The notes under the pieces: model-generated
Databases searched by the model: none
Seen by the model: the letters and a program-made list of their open reading frames with translations, nothing else
Told to the model about the DNA's origin: nothing
Made by a program: the position numbers and the translations under genes
Shown here: positions 1-8,508 of the stretch, piece by piece
Layout of the letters: every line of letters starts with the position of its first letter
Position numbering within the stretch: position 1 is the stretch's first letter
Assembly (NCBI GenBank): GCA_021769965.1
Contig: JAETRU010000001.1
Coordinates: 1-64,000, forward strand
From: Eubacterium sp.
GTDB lineage: Bacteria > Bacillota > Clostridia > Peptostreptococcales > Anaerovoracaceae
DNA: 64,000 bases
Direction of reading: 5' to 3'

Positions 1-396
1 ACTACAGATGAAGTGCGTAAGGCACTTAACCGAATTGAAAAAGAATATGGATCAAAATTCTATTCCATTTTCAAAACTGTGACCGTAGATAACGGAAGTG
101 AGTTTGCTGATTGGGAGGCAATAGAAAAAGCGCTTTACCGTGTCGGAAAGCGATGGAAGCTTTACTATTGCCATCCCTATAGCTCCTATGAGCGGGGAAC
201 GAACGAAAACAATAATAAATTGGTACGCAGATGGGTGCCGAAGGGAGTATCCTTTGCAGGCTTTACCAGAAAGCAGGCGAAAGAAGTTGCAGACTGGATG
301 AACAATTATCCAAGACAAATCTTTGGCGGAAAGACGGCACAGATGTTATATGATGCTGAAATAGAAAAGTTGTTCGATGTAAAAAATATCGCCTGA
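1..396 (+). CDS. IS30-family transposase, C-terminal part (5' end outside window)
   Basis: The frame is open from base 1, so the gene starts upstream. The visible 131 residues carry the second half of an IS30-type DDE integrase core. DNGSEF holds the second catalytic Asp, and HPYSSYERGTNENNN holds the catalytic Glu in its usual IS30 setting. The C-terminal tail (RWVPKG, then NNYPRQIFGGKTAQML) is also typical of IS30 transposases. The frame ends with a normal stop, so this end looks intact. Whether the element is complete cannot be judged from here. No terminal inverted repeat could be identified between the stop and the secG promoter. Confidence 0.85.
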   Translation, partial: TTDEVRKALNRIEKEYGSKFYSIFKTVTVDNGSEFADWEAIEKALYRVGKRWKLYYCHPYSSYERGTNENNNKLVRRWVPKGVSFAGFTRKQAKEVADWMNNYPRQIFGGKTAQMLYDAEIEKLFDVKNIA

Positions 397-633
397 CAAC
401 ATTGCCTGCCTTTATTTTGCAGAAACAATGCAGCAACACAATCTGTAAATGAAAAACGATAAGCAGGAAAGTTTCTTGGGTTCCATGCTCTTTTTTGCGT
501 ACACAAAAATAGTAACTGGAAGTTGTTGCAAGGGATTATTTTCTACATACATGCATACATAGATTACATAAAAAGGAATTTCAGTAAAAACATTCATTGC
601 AAAAAAATTTTTCAAAAATTGGAGAAAAACATA
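397..633. other. Intergenic gap downstream of the transposase
   Basis: About 240 bases, A+T-rich, with no ORF of convincing codon use on either strand. It should contain the right end of the IS30-type element. I could not delimit an inverted repeat without the left end. Confidence 0.5.
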
Positions 634-661
634 TTGACTTTTTCAAATGCGATTTTATACA
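634..661 (+). promoter_or_regulatory. Predicted sigma-A promoter of secG
   Basis: -35 TTGACT at 634-639 and -10 TATACA at 656-661 with a 16-base spacer. It gives secG its own promoter, separate from the transposase. Confidence 0.6.
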
Positions 662-741
662 TAAAAATACTTGATTTTTACCATTTCTTATGATAAAGTT
701 AAATGGTTGAAATTAAAGCGCTCAGCTTAAGGAGGGATAAG

Positions 742-972
742 ATGAAAACCGCTCTGATGATATTATTGGCTATCGCCAGCATCATTATCATTGCAAGCGT
801 TCTGTTGCAGTCAGGCAACAGCGACGGCTTGTCAGGATCTATTGCAGGCGGTGCGGAGCAGTTGTTCGGAAAGAAAAAGAGCAGAGGCTACGAGGCGATT
901 TTGAGCAAGATCACGATCGTTTCCGCTGTACTGTTTATCGTACTGTCAATTGCCATCGTTGCATTATTTTAA
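742..972 (+). CDS. secG: Preprotein translocase subunit SecG
   Basis: A 76-residue membrane protein, the usual SecG size. It is an accessory subunit of the SecYEG channel in the cytoplasmic membrane. It shows two hydrophobic segments (about residues 3-22 and 52-75). They flank a polar loop with VLLQSGNSDGLSGSIAGG and a Phe-Gly-Lys-rich stretch, the typical SecG pattern. The start was set at the ATG at 742 because a strong AAGGAGGG site lies just upstream. An in-frame ATG at 703 would add 13 residues without a good ribosome site. It is the first of three Sec accessory genes in the window, with yajC and secDF far downstream. Confidence 0.92.
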   Translation: MKTALMILLAIASIIIIASVLLQSGNSDGLSGSIAGGAEQLFGKKKSRGYEAILSKITIVSAVLFIVLSIAIVALF

Positions 973-1009
973 AGTGTCAATAATTAAATTTAAATATTCG
1001 CTTGGGGTG

Positions 1010-1036
1010 TAAGAGGTGCTTGATAAGCGCCTCTTA
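1010..1036 (+). terminator. Hairpin between secG and hppA
   Basis: Twelve-base stem TAAGAGGTGCTT / AAGCGCCTCTTA with loop GAT and one G-U pair. No long T run follows, so it may be a weak terminator or an RNA-stability hairpin in front of hppA. Confidence 0.45.
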
Positions 1037-1074
1037 AACTGCATTTAAAAACAAGTGAAAAAGGAGGTATCATT

Positions 1075-3084
1075 ATGAATTATGTTGCTCCTATCGCGGC
1101 CGCTGTTGGTCTGATCGTGGCGTTTTGCCTGGCATCATGGATCAGCAAGGCTGATGAGGGAACCGACAGAATGAAAGAAATCGCGGGATATATCCGCGAG
1201 GGCGCTATGGCATTCCTGAAGAGAGAATATAAGACCATGGCCATCGTAATCGTTGTACTGTTCGTACTTATCGGATTCGGTCTTAAGAGCTGGACTACTG
1301 CAGTTCTGTATCTGATCGGTGCGCTGCTTTCTGTACTTGCCGGATTCTTCGGCATGAACGTAGCGACAAAAGGTAATGTAAGAACTGCCAACGCTGCAAG
1401 AGAGTCCGGTATGCCGAAGGCTCTGAAGATCGCGTTCCGTTCCGGCGCCGTTATGGGCCTGTGCGTATCCGGTCTGGGACTTTTTGGTCTGGGCGTAGTG
1501 TTCTGCGTGCTGGATCTGACTAATGTTACAGAGTGTATCACAGGCTTCGGTCTGGGTGCTTCTTCCATGGCTCTGTTCGGCCGTGTAGGCGGCGGTATCT
1601 ATACCAAGGCTGCTGACGTAGGCGCTGACCTTGTCGGTAAGGTAGAAGCAGGTATCCCGGAAGACGACCCGCGTAACCCGGCTGTTATCGCCGATAACGT
1701 AGGCGACAACGTAGGTGACGTAGCCGGCATGGGTTCCGACCTGTTCGAGTCCTATGTAGGTTCAATTATTTCCGCTATTACACTGGCATCTGTAGCTGTT
1801 GCCAACGCGCCTGAGATGGCTACCTTCTCAGAAGCTACTGCTGCTGTATTCCCGCTGCTGCTGTCTGCGATCGGTATCATCGCTTCCGTACTGGGTATCC
1901 TGATGGTAAGAGGCAATGACAACACTAACCCTGCTTCAGCACTGAACATGGGTACCTATATCAGTGGTGTTATCGTAATCGTTGCAGCTTTAGCCCTGAG
2001 TAAATATATGCTGGGTGATTTCACTTATGCATTCGCTATCATTGCAGGTCTGATCTGCGGTATCGCGATCGGCAAGATCACAGAAGTTTACACTTCCGGA
2101 GATTATGCTTCCGTTAAGAAGATCGCTGAGCAGTCCCAGACCGGCGCTGCTACTACTATCATCAGCGGCCTGGGCGTTGGCATGATGTCCACCCTGTGGC
2201 CGATCCTGCTGATCTGCGTGGCTACCTTTATTGCCTACAAGTTTGCAGGCGTATATGGTATCGCGCTGGCTGCTGTAGGTATGCTGTCCACTGCAGGTAT
2301 GACTGTTGCAGTTGACGCTTACGGTCCTGTATCCGACAATGCCGGTGGTATTGCTGAAATGTCCGAACTGCCTCACGAAGTTCGTGAGATCACAGACAAG
2401 CTGGACGCTGTAGGCAACACGACTGCAGCTATCGGTAAGGGATTTGCTATCGGTTCTGCCGCACTGACTGCACTGGCTCTGTTCGTATCCTATGCGGAAG
2501 TAGCAGGTATCACCGTAGTAAGCATGCTGAATCCGATCGTTATCATCGGTCTGTTTATCGGTGCTATGCTGCCGTTCCTGTTCTCTGCTATGACGATGAA
2601 CTCTGTAGGTAAAGCAGCGAACCAGATGATCGAAGAAGTCAGAAGACAGTTTAGAGAAGACAAAGGCATCATGGAAGGAACTTCCAAGCCTGACTACGCA
2701 AGATGCGTAGATATCTCCACTGGAGCTGCTTTGAAAGAAATGGTCATTCCTGGTCTGATGGCTATCATCGCACCTCTGGCTGTAGGATTTATTCTGGGTG
2801 CTGAAGCTTTGGCAGGTATGCTGGGCGGCGCACTGTCCGCAGGCGTACTGCTGGCTATCATGATGTCCAACGCCGGCGGCGCATGGGATAACGCGAAGAA
2901 GTACATTGAAGAAGGTAACTACGGCGGCAAAGGCAGCGAGCCTCATAAGGCTGCGGTTGTCGGCGATACCGTAGGCGATCCGTTCAAGGATACTTCCGGT
3001 CCGTCCATCAATATCCTGATCAAGCTGATGACTATCGTATCCGTGGTATTCGCACCACTGTTCGGCACAGGCCTGATAGTCTAA
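1075..3084 (+). CDS. hppA: Membrane-bound ion-pumping inorganic pyrophosphatase, K+-dependent type
   Basis: A 669-residue polytopic membrane protein that hydrolyses pyrophosphate and pumps H+ or Na+ across the cytoplasmic membrane. The substrate site is clear. [12 protein letters not shown] near residue 206 carries the Mg-PPi-binding Asp residues, and [15 protein letters not shown] near the C terminus is the second conserved motif. GNTTAA at about 447-452 has Ala where K+-independent enzymes have Lys, which marks the K+-dependent class. Whether it moves Na+ or H+ cannot be read safely. In anaerobes this enzyme recovers energy from pyrophosphate made in biosynthesis. The start has a strong AAGGAGG site and a terminator follows the gene. 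Confidence 0.96.
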   Translation: MNYVAPIAAAVGLIVAFCLASWISKADEGTDRMKEIAGYIREGAMAFLKREYKTMAIVIVVLFVLIGFGLKSWTTAVLYLIGALLSVLAGFFGMNVATKGNVRTANAARESGMPKALKIAFRSGAVMGLCVSGLGLFGLGVVFCVLDLTNVTECITGFGLGASSMALFGRVGGGIYTKAADVGADLVGKVEAGIPEDDPRNPAVIADNVGDNVGDVAGMGSDLFESYVGSIISAITLASVAVANAPEMATFSEATAAVFPLLLSAIGIIASVLGILMVRGNDNTNPASALNMGTYISGVIVIVAALALSKYMLGDFTYAFAIIAGLICGIAIGKITEVYTSGDYASVKKIAEQSQTGAATTIISGLGVGMMSTLWPILLICVATFIAYKFAGVYGIALAAVGMLSTAGMTVAVDAYGPVSDNAGGIAEMSELPHEVREITDKLDAVGNTTAAIGKGFAIGSAALTALALFVSYAEVAGITVVSMLNPIVIIGLFIGAMLPFLFSAMTMNSVGKAANQMIEEVRRQFREDKGIMEGTSKPDYARCVDISTGAALKEMVIPGLMAIIAPLAVGFILGAEALAGMLGGALSAGVLLAIMMSNAGGAWDNAKKYIEEGNYGGKGSEPHKAAVVGDTVGDPFKDTSGPSINILIKLMTIVSVVFAPLFGTGLIV

Positions 3085-3101
3085 TTCATTGAACATTTAT
3101 C

Positions 3102-3127
3102 AAAGGCTTCGCTTCGGCGGAGCCTTT
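3102..3127 (+). terminator. Terminator of hppA
   Basis: Stem AAAGGCTTCGC / GCGGAGCCTTT with a TTCG tetraloop, followed by a short T/G stretch. It sits directly after the hppA stop. Confidence 0.7.
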
Positions 3128-3149
3128 GTTGTAGGGGAGGAGATCATTC

Positions 3150-3650
3150 ATGGCAAAGAAGGAAAAAGAGATCAAGACCAACGCCGTCCGGATCGTGGCG
3201 GCAAAGAAGCTGCCTTATCAGCTGCATACCTACGACGCGCCGGAAGGATTTCTGGATGGCGTATCCGTGGCGGAGCAGACAGGGCAGGATCCGGATATGG
3301 TCTATAAGACTCTGGTACTCATAGGCCACAGCAAAGAACACTACGTCTGCGTGATCCCCGTGGCCTGTGAGCTGGATCTTAAGAAAGCAGCGAAGCATTT
3401 CGGAGAGAAGAATATCGAAATGATCCATGCAAAAGACATTACCAGAGTGACCGGCTATATCAAAGGCGGCTGTTCGCCGGTAGGCATGAAAAAACAGTTT
3501 CGCACGGCGATCCACTGCGATGCGGAAACGCTGGCTTCTTTCTGCGTCAGCGGCGGAAAAGTAGGTCTGCAGATGGAACTGACGCCAAAAGATCTGGCAC
3601 AGCTGATCGGCGCGGATTTTGCAGATCTGATAAAAGAGGAAGGTATATGA
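3150..3650 (+). CDS. ybaK: Cys-tRNA(Pro)/Cys-tRNA(Cys) deacylase, YbaK/EbsC family
   Basis: 166 residues, the normal length for YbaK. The family hydrolyses Cys mischarged on tRNA(Pro) in the cytoplasm. The YbaK/aaRS-editing fold is indicated by KTLVLIG, VIPVACELDLKKAAKHFG, the conserved Lys in the following helix, and VTGYIKGGCSPVGMKK with the GG-SP-G signature. A GGGGAGGAG site precedes the ATG. The stop overlaps the start of the acetyltransferase gene by four bases (ATGA), so the two are probably translationally coupled. Confidence 0.93.
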   Translation: MAKKEKEIKTNAVRIVAAKKLPYQLHTYDAPEGFLDGVSVAEQTGQDPDMVYKTLVLIGHSKEHYVCVIPVACELDLKKAAKHFGEKNIEMIHAKDITRVTGYIKGGCSPVGMKKQFRTAIHCDAETLASFCVSGGKVGLQMELTPKDLAQLIGADFADLIKEEGI

Positions 3651-4141
3651 TGGACATCAGAAAAGCGAGAGAAAGTGATTTAACACGGATTTTGGACATT
3701 TATGCTTACGCGAGAAAATTTATGGTTGAAAACGGAAATCCTGATCAATGGGCAAAAGGGGGTTACCCTGAGAAAGAAATTCTGGAGCAGGATATGGAGA
3801 AAGGTGACCTGTATGTCATAGAGGAAGACGATCGTGTCTGCGGCGTTTTTGCATTTCCCATAGGACCGGATCCTACCTATGCGGTCATAGAAAACGGAGC
3901 ATGGCCGGAAGGGACTGTGGAGTATGGCACGATTCACCGTATAGCCGGAGACGGAACTGTTCACGGCCTGCTTTTGCGCTGCGTGGATTTCTGTTTTCAG
4001 TTTGTAGACACTATCCGTATCGATACCCATGCAGATAATCTGATCATGCGGCACCAGATCGAAAAATGCGGTTTTACCTACTGCGGAAATATCCGTACCA
4101 GAAATAATTCGCTGAGGCTTGCGTATGAGCTGCGGAAATAG
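3647..4141 (+). CDS. GNAT-family N-acetyltransferase
   Basis: 164 residues with the GNAT layout. The N-terminal strand-helix is IRKARESDLTRILDIY. The central strands include CGVFAFPIG. The YGTIHRIAGDG-VHGLLL segment occupies the acetyl-CoA-binding position, and the C-terminal half contains IDTHADN-I-RH-IEKCGF, very common in this family. The substrate cannot be inferred. It overlaps ybaK by four bases and is followed by a terminator, so the two form a small operon. Either ATG at 3647 or ATG at 3650 could be used. Confidence 0.85.
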   Translation: MMDIRKARESDLTRILDIYAYARKFMVENGNPDQWAKGGYPEKEILEQDMEKGDLYVIEEDDRVCGVFAFPIGPDPTYAVIENGAWPEGTVEYGTIHRIAGDGTVHGLLLRCVDFCFQFVDTIRIDTHADNLIMRHQIEKCGFTYCGNIRTRNNSLRLAYELRK

Positions 4142-4166
4142 GTTTTTATAATTGTTTGCAATAGAG

Positions 4167-4212
4167 AGTTTCGTATTTAAGTCGTAATTGATGCAGAATA
4201 CGAAACTTTTTT
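4167..4212 (+). terminator. Terminator of ybaK-GNAT operon
   Basis: Perfect 11-base stem AGTTTCGTATT / AATACGAAACT with a 19-base loop, followed by six T. It serves the plus-strand operon. Confidence 0.8.
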
Positions 4213-4220
4213 ACGTTCAC

Positions 4221-4270
4221 AAAGTAAAAGGTTTCGTAAAACCCGACCATAAGGCCGCATTTACGAAACC
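4221..4270 (-). terminator. Terminator of azlCD (minus strand)
   Basis: Perfect 11-base stem GGTTTCGTAAA / TTTACGAAACC. Read on the minus strand it is followed by CTTTTACTTT. It shares the GTTTCGTA core with the neighbouring plus-strand terminator. Confidence 0.7.
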
Positions 4271-4296
4271 CATAAAAACTTTTCAAACCTCTGAAA

Positions 4297-4605
4297 CTAC
4301 AATATCACCAGTTCTGTCGCGTATACGGCGATACAGCTTGCCACGGCCACTTTGAACAGATTGCCGTCGATCCAGGCAACGATTACAGCAACAGCAAAAG
4401 CTACTACCCCCGAAATCAGGCTGCTGGTCGCTGTAATGATAGCGGGAAACGCCATGACAGCCAGAGTGACATAAGGTACGTAATAGAGGAAGGAGCGGAT
4501 AAAGGTATTCTGGATCTCCTTCTGGATCAGAGTCAGAGGAAGCGCTCTGATGGCATAGATGGTCACCGCCGCTACCAGCAGGTAGATGTACGTCTGATCG
4601 TTCAT
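4297..4605 (-). CDS. azlD: AzlD family branched-chain amino acid export subunit
   Basis: 102 residues with about four hydrophobic helices, the normal AzlD size and pattern. AIRALPLTLI near the N terminus and SFLYYVPYVTLAVMAFPAI are typical of the family. AzlD works with AzlC as a two-component exporter of branched-chain amino acids and related analogues. Its start overlaps the end of azlC by four bases, so the pair is coupled. An overlapping open frame at 4283-4666 on the same strand lacks hydrophobic segments and was rejected. Confidence 0.92.
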   Translation of the reverse strand: MNDQTYIYLLVAAVTIYAIRALPLTLIQKEIQNTFIRSFLYYVPYVTLAVMAFPAIITATSSLISGVVAFAVAVIVAWIDGNLFKVAVASCIAVYATELVIL

Positions 4606-5381
4606 TGATACACCTCCTCCGCTGAAAGGTCCGCAGAGGCCTTTTCCACCGGAGTCTCTGAAACATCTGAAGACTGCAGTCCGTCGTTATGGACCGGGCG
4701 GATGATCGCAGCGCCGGCTGCGATCACGATGGTCAGTATGATGATCTGCGTTCCGGCTGAGATATCCCGAAGATATGGAAGAAAAGCAAAGGCGGCGCTT
4801 GCGGCCATAGAGACCAGGACCACCGCGGCTATGGTCTTGTCCTGTTTTGACGCAGGAATGACCACTGCCAGAAACATGCCGTATAGCGCTACGCTCAGCG
4901 CGCTTGCCAGACTTGGCGGAAGGATATTGCCGACAGCCGCGCCCAGGATCGTACCCAGTACCCAGCCTGGAGACGCCACCGTAGCGGCTCCGTATGGATA
5001 GAAGGGATTCAGCTCACCTTTGACAGAAGCACAGATGCCGAAGATCTCATCCGTAACAAAATAGGACAGCAGCAGCCGTTTCGACATAGATGTATTTGGC
5101 GGGATCTTCTGAGACATAGAGCATGACATGAGGAAATACCGCATGTTGATGACAACCATGGTGATGACCATGGCCAGAAATCCCGCATTATCCATAATTA
5201 CCGTCAAAACCGCGAATTCACCGGCAGACGCGTGCATCAGGAAAGACATAAGCCCGGACTGGGCAGCGCCCATTCCCATAGCCTTGGCAGCAATGCCAAG
5301 GGTAAAGCCTACAGCAAAATAGCCGAGTGCGATAGGCGTTCCGTCTTTGATGCCTTGTAAATACCATTTCTTGTTGTTCAT
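4602..5381 (-). CDS. azlC: AzlC family branched-chain amino acid exporter, large subunit
   Basis: 259 residues with several transmembrane helices. The family signature is present: GIKDGTPIALGYFAVGFTLG at the N terminus, then MSFLMHASAGEFA and a YFLMSCSMSQK segment. AzlC is the larger subunit of the AzlCD exporter in the cytoplasmic membrane. The C-terminal tail (about 30 residues, rich in Ser/Glu) is polar. The start is preceded by GAGG at about 11 bases. It is divergent from the glycosyltransferase operon, with about 190 bases between the two starts. No Lrp-type regulator gene is adjacent. Confidence 0.94.
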   Translation of the reverse strand: MNNKKWYLQGIKDGTPIALGYFAVGFTLGIAAKAMGMGAAQSGLMSFLMHASAGEFAVLTVIMDNAGFLAMVITMVVINMRYFLMSCSMSQKIPPNTSMSKRLLLSYFVTDEIFGICASVKGELNPFYPYGAATVASPGWVLGTILGAAVGNILPPSLASALSVALYGMFLAVVIPASKQDKTIAAVVLVSMAASAAFAFLPYLRDISAGTQIIILTIVIAAGAAIIRPVHNDGLQSSDVSETPVEKASADLSAEEVYQ

Positions 5382-5498
5382 TTCAATTAACGCCTCACAA
5401 ATTTTATATCAAATTTAACCAAATATAATTGTAATCCATGGCGGCGATAAAGTAAAGGAAGGAAAGTAAGAAATCTGTAATAAAATCCTTTGGAAATT

Positions 5499-5541
5499 TT
5501 AACCTCTCCTTAACGAGCAGTTAAGAAACATATCGTACAAT
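5499..5541 (+). promoter_or_regulatory. Candidate Pho box and promoter of the glycolipid operon
   Basis: Three direct repeats lie in exact 11-base register: TTAACC (5499-5504), TTAACG (5510-5515) and TTAAGA (5521-5526), each separated by five bases. A -10 box TACAAT follows at 5536-5541, nine bases after the last repeat, and there is no good -35. This is the geometry of PhoP/PhoB-activated promoters in Firmicutes, where TTAACA-like repeats with 5-base spacers replace the -35. Confidence 0.6.
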
Positions 5542-5574
5542 AGAGCCAGAAACAAAAAGGAAGAGGTACGGATT

Positions 5575-6669
5575 ATGAATATTATTATTTTGACAGGACG
5601 CTTCGGCATGGGCCACGTCAAAGCCGCGGAAGCGATCAGAGAACAGATCCTGGCAGAAAGACCGGAAACCAGCGTAAAGATCATAGACTTCATGGATTAC
5701 ATGTTCCCGGCGCTGAGCAGATACATCTATAAAGGGTTTAACTTTCTCGTAGGCAGCTGCAGCGGACTGTATAACGCCATCAACAAGGCGGCCGGCAGCA
5801 GCCACGCGGTGCCTTTGAAAACAGCCATGACACACAAGATCGACAGACTTATGGAAAAGTGCCGGCCGGACTGCATCGTCGTCGCGTTTCCCGTCTGCTC
5901 CCAGTACATATCAGCCTATAAAAAGACGCGCCGCTGCGGCGTGCCTCTTTACACATACATTACAGACATTACCGCCCACGAGGAATGGATCGCGCCGGGC
6001 ACCGACCGTTACTTTGTCGGCGATGTGACCACCAGAAACACCCTGCTGTCCAAGGGCGTTCCCGAAGAAAAGATCACGGTCAGCGGTATACCCGTGCTCA
6101 GCCGTTTTCATCAAAGGGTGTCCGGCCAGGGCATCGGCCGGACCTGCGGCCGGAAAAAACGCGTTCTCATTATGGGCGGAGGCCTGGGTCTGCTGCCGTC
6201 GTCAAAGAACTTTCTCAGTGTTCTGGCGCGGCGTGAAGATGTTGAGACTGCCGTGATCTGCGGGCATAACGAAAAACTGCTGTCAATGATCAGAAAGGAT
6301 TATCCATCCATCCGCGCTGTAGGTTATACCGAACACGTGGACAGGTATATGCAGGAGGCAGATCTGCTGATCAGCAAGGCAGGTGGTCTGACTACCTTTG
6401 AGGCACTGGCTTCAGCTACGCCGCTGTATATCATCCGGCCGTTTTTGGAGCAGGAGTTCGGCAACGCTAGCTACATCGAAAACCATAATATCGGAAGAGT
6501 GCTGTGGGATGACAGCATTGATGAAGGAGACGCGCTGCTGCAGCTTCTTTTTGACGATCAGCTTCTTGCTCAGATGCGCTCCAATATGGAGCAGATGCAG
6601 AAAAGCTTCGCGCCGTGTGGATTCTTTGCTGAACTGGAAGAAAAAGGAGGCGAAAGAAGATGCGGCTGA
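5575..6669 (+). CDS. Diacylglycerol glucosyltransferase / MGDG-synthase-like glycosyltransferase
   Basis: 364 residues, GT28-like. The N-terminal half begins with a strand and GRFGMGHVKAAEAI, the Gly-His motif of the UgtP/MGDG synthase family. The C-terminal half has the sugar-nucleotide-binding part: MGGGLGLLPSSKNF, then SKAGGLTTFEALA and RPFLEQEFGNASYIE. These enzymes transfer a hexose from UDP-sugar to diacylglycerol on the inner membrane face. The reading frame ends inside the start of the deacetylase gene (10-base overlap), and the flippase-like gene follows, which suggests an envelope glycolipid or glycan pathway. The candidate Pho box upstream suggests induction under phosphate limitation. 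The exact sugar and acceptor are inferred from the family only. Confidence 0.85.
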   Translation: MNIIILTGRFGMGHVKAAEAIREQILAERPETSVKIIDFMDYMFPALSRYIYKGFNFLVGSCSGLYNAINKAAGSSHAVPLKTAMTHKIDRLMEKCRPDCIVVAFPVCSQYISAYKKTRRCGVPLYTYITDITAHEEWIAPGTDRYFVGDVTTRNTLLSKGVPEEKITVSGIPVLSRFHQRVSGQGIGRTCGRKKRVLIMGGGLGLLPSSKNFLSVLARREDVETAVICGHNEKLLSMIRKDYPSIRAVGYTEHVDRYMQEADLLISKAGGLTTFEALASATPLYIIRPFLEQEFGNASYIENHNIGRVLWDDSIDEGDALLQLLFDDQLLAQMRSNMEQMQKSFAPCGFFAELEEKGGERRCG

Positions 6670-7364
6670 AAGAACATAAAAAGACCCTTGCGGGAGCAGC
6701 GGTATTGGCAGCCGCGGCCTATAGTTTTCTGCCTTCTCAGATAGGAAAATGGAGATATCTTACTGACAGCGGAGAGAGACAGAAGAACATCTATCTGACC
6801 TTTGACGACGGCCCGGGACCGTATACAGGCCAGCTCCTGGATCTGCTGAAGATCTACGATATAAAGGCTGCCTTTTTCGTTGTGGCGCAGTCCGCGGCTG
6901 AGTATCCGGAACTGATCGCGCGGATGCAGGACGAAGGTCATCTGGTAGGCGTTCATTCCCTCAATCACAGGAGCGCCATGGTGCAGACGCCGGAACAGAC
7001 CCGCATGGATCTTGCTGAAAGCGTCGGGATCCTCCGCGGACTGGGCGTAAACGTCCGATTTTACAGACCGCCATGGGGTCATGTGAATTGGGAAACGCTG
7101 CGTCAGATAAAGAAGATGAACCTTACCAGAGTTCTGTGGCATGTGATGGCACAGGACTGGCGGGCAGATACTACAGCTGATGAGATCCAGTATAAGCTGC
7201 TGAAAAGGACCGGCAGAGGGGATATCATCTGTCTTCACGACGGCAGGGGCAGAGATGAGGCGCCTGCCAGAATGCTGGAAGCTCTGAATGCCAGCATTCC
7301 GATCTGGCTGGAGGAAGGATGGCAGTTTAAACGGCTGGATGAGAGAAAAGGGGATTTTCTATGA
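6660..7364 (+). CDS. Polysaccharide deacetylase (carbohydrate esterase 4), membrane-anchored
   Basis: 234 residues. An N-terminal hydrophobic segment (about residues 9-24) looks like a signal anchor, so the catalytic domain should face outside. The NodB/CE4 motifs are complete. TFDDGP at 47-52 has the catalytic base and metal Asp. His99 and His103 in HSLNH are metal ligands. RPPWG at 136-140 forms a wall of the active site, and the later DW and LHD motifs follow, with the catalytic His in LHD. It would remove N-acetyl groups from an extracellular glycan or glycolipid. It overlaps both neighbours by a few bases, so the three genes form one translation-coupled operon. Confidence 0.9.
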   Translation: MRLKEHKKTLAGAAVLAAAAYSFLPSQIGKWRYLTDSGERQKNIYLTFDDGPGPYTGQLLDLLKIYDIKAAFFVVAQSAAEYPELIARMQDEGHLVGVHSLNHRSAMVQTPEQTRMDLAESVGILRGLGVNVRFYRPPWGHVNWETLRQIKKMNLTRVLWHVMAQDWRADTTADEIQYKLLKRTGRGDIICLHDGRGRDEAPARMLEALNASIPIWLEEGWQFKRLDERKGDFL

Positions 7365-8368
7365 GGAAAGCCATGAAAAACGGCGGACTGTTTCTCCTGC
7401 TTGTATGCCTGACATTTTACGTGATCGGCAGGGATCTGGATCTGACGCAGCTAAAGACCGTGCTGACCGGCGCGGATCCGCTGTGGATCATAGCGGCGGC
7501 GTTGGCTTCATGCATATTTCTCTGCTGTGAAGGGATGAATATTGCCCGTCTGCTGAATGCTTTTCAAAGCGGGACAGGCTTCCTGGAAGGGCTGCGATAT
7601 GCAGGCATCGGCTTTTTCTTCAGCGCGGTGACGCCGTCTGCTTCCGGTGGACAGCCCATGCAGCTGTACGCCATGCATCGAAAGGGCGTGGATCTGTCAA
7701 AGGGGACTCTGGCGCTGCTCGGTGAACTGTTCATCTTCCAGCTGGTCAGTACGGTTCTCGCGGCAGCCGGATTTTTATATCAGCATCATACGATTACCGA
7801 GACCGTGGGAAACGGTGAATATCTTTTTCTGACAGGTATGGCTTTGAATTTTACGACAGCAGTTCTGCTGTTTCTGGTGCTGCTGAAGCCGTCTGCCGCA
7901 GAGTGTCTGCTCCGCTTTGCTGTGCGTATGATCAGCCTGTTTAGCCGCAGCATGGCAGAACGGGCAGAGGCTTTTCTCAGTGTCCAGCTGACCGATTACG
8001 CAGGATGTGCGGAGATACTGCGGCGGGATCCTCTTTTGATCGCAAAAACCATGGGAACTACACTGGCGCAGCTGACTGCCGCTTACAGCGTGACCTATCT
8101 GGTTTACCGGGCTCTGGGCTTTCATTCGCATGGGTTTTTGCAGGTGACGGCGCTGCAGGCTGTACTCAGCGTGTCGGTCTCTGCGCTGCCTCTGCCCGGC
8201 GCTGTCGGAGCCAGCGAGGGCGGTTTTGTTCTCCTGTTTGCCGCTCTGTTTTCCGGCGGGGATATAGCGGGCGCCATGATTCTTTCCAGGATGTGCAGTT
8301 TTTATCTGCCTGTGGTTGTGACAGGGCTTGCCTCGGCATTTTTAATGACCGCGTCAGAAAAAGTCTGA
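7361..8368 (+). CDS. Flippase-like membrane protein (LPG-synthase TM / YbhN family)
   Basis: 335 residues, almost entirely hydrophobic, with about eight transmembrane helices. Family marks are FFFSAVTPSASGGQPMQLY in the first third and LPLPGAVGASEGGF near the C terminus, matching the TPS-x-GG-P and GG-G-E motifs of the LPG_synthase_TM family. Members include the flippase part of MprF and proteins linked to glycolipid translocation. With a glycolipid synthase and a deacetylase in the same operon, flipping the product to the outer leaflet is a reasonable inference. The soluble aminoacyl-transfer domain of MprF is absent. Confidence 0.85.
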   Translation: MRKAMKNGGLFLLLVCLTFYVIGRDLDLTQLKTVLTGADPLWIIAAALASCIFLCCEGMNIARLLNAFQSGTGFLEGLRYAGIGFFFSAVTPSASGGQPMQLYAMHRKGVDLSKGTLALLGELFIFQLVSTVLAAAGFLYQHHTITETVGNGEYLFLTGMALNFTTAVLLFLVLLKPSAAECLLRFAVRMISLFSRSMAERAEAFLSVQLTDYAGCAEILRRDPLLIAKTMGTTLAQLTAAYSVTYLVYRALGFHSHGFLQVTALQAVLSVSVSALPLPGAVGASEGGFVLLFAALFSGGDIAGAMILSRMCSFYLPVVVTGLASAFLMTASEKV

Positions 8369-8426
8369 ATATATACTGACTGTTATAATTATTTTACTTC
8401 CTTCAGTAAAGAAAACGCTGGAAGGG

Positions 8427-8455
8427 TTGAAAAAACAGTCTCGGTATGTTATATT
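8427..8455 (+). promoter_or_regulatory. Predicted sigma-A promoter of the crotonase gene
   Basis: TTGAAA at 8427-8432, 17-base spacer, TATATT at 8450-8455. Confidence 0.65.
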
Positions 8456-8508
8456 ATTAACAAGCGAGAAAAATCGTTATTTTTATGGAGAAAGGGAGAA
8501 CTTTTAAA

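Noticed and set aside
1990..3096. Open frame of 368 codons on the minus strand inside hppA
   Set aside because: It is antisense to a complete, highly conserved gene, and its composition (Ser/Gln/Cys/His-rich) is that of a shadow frame.
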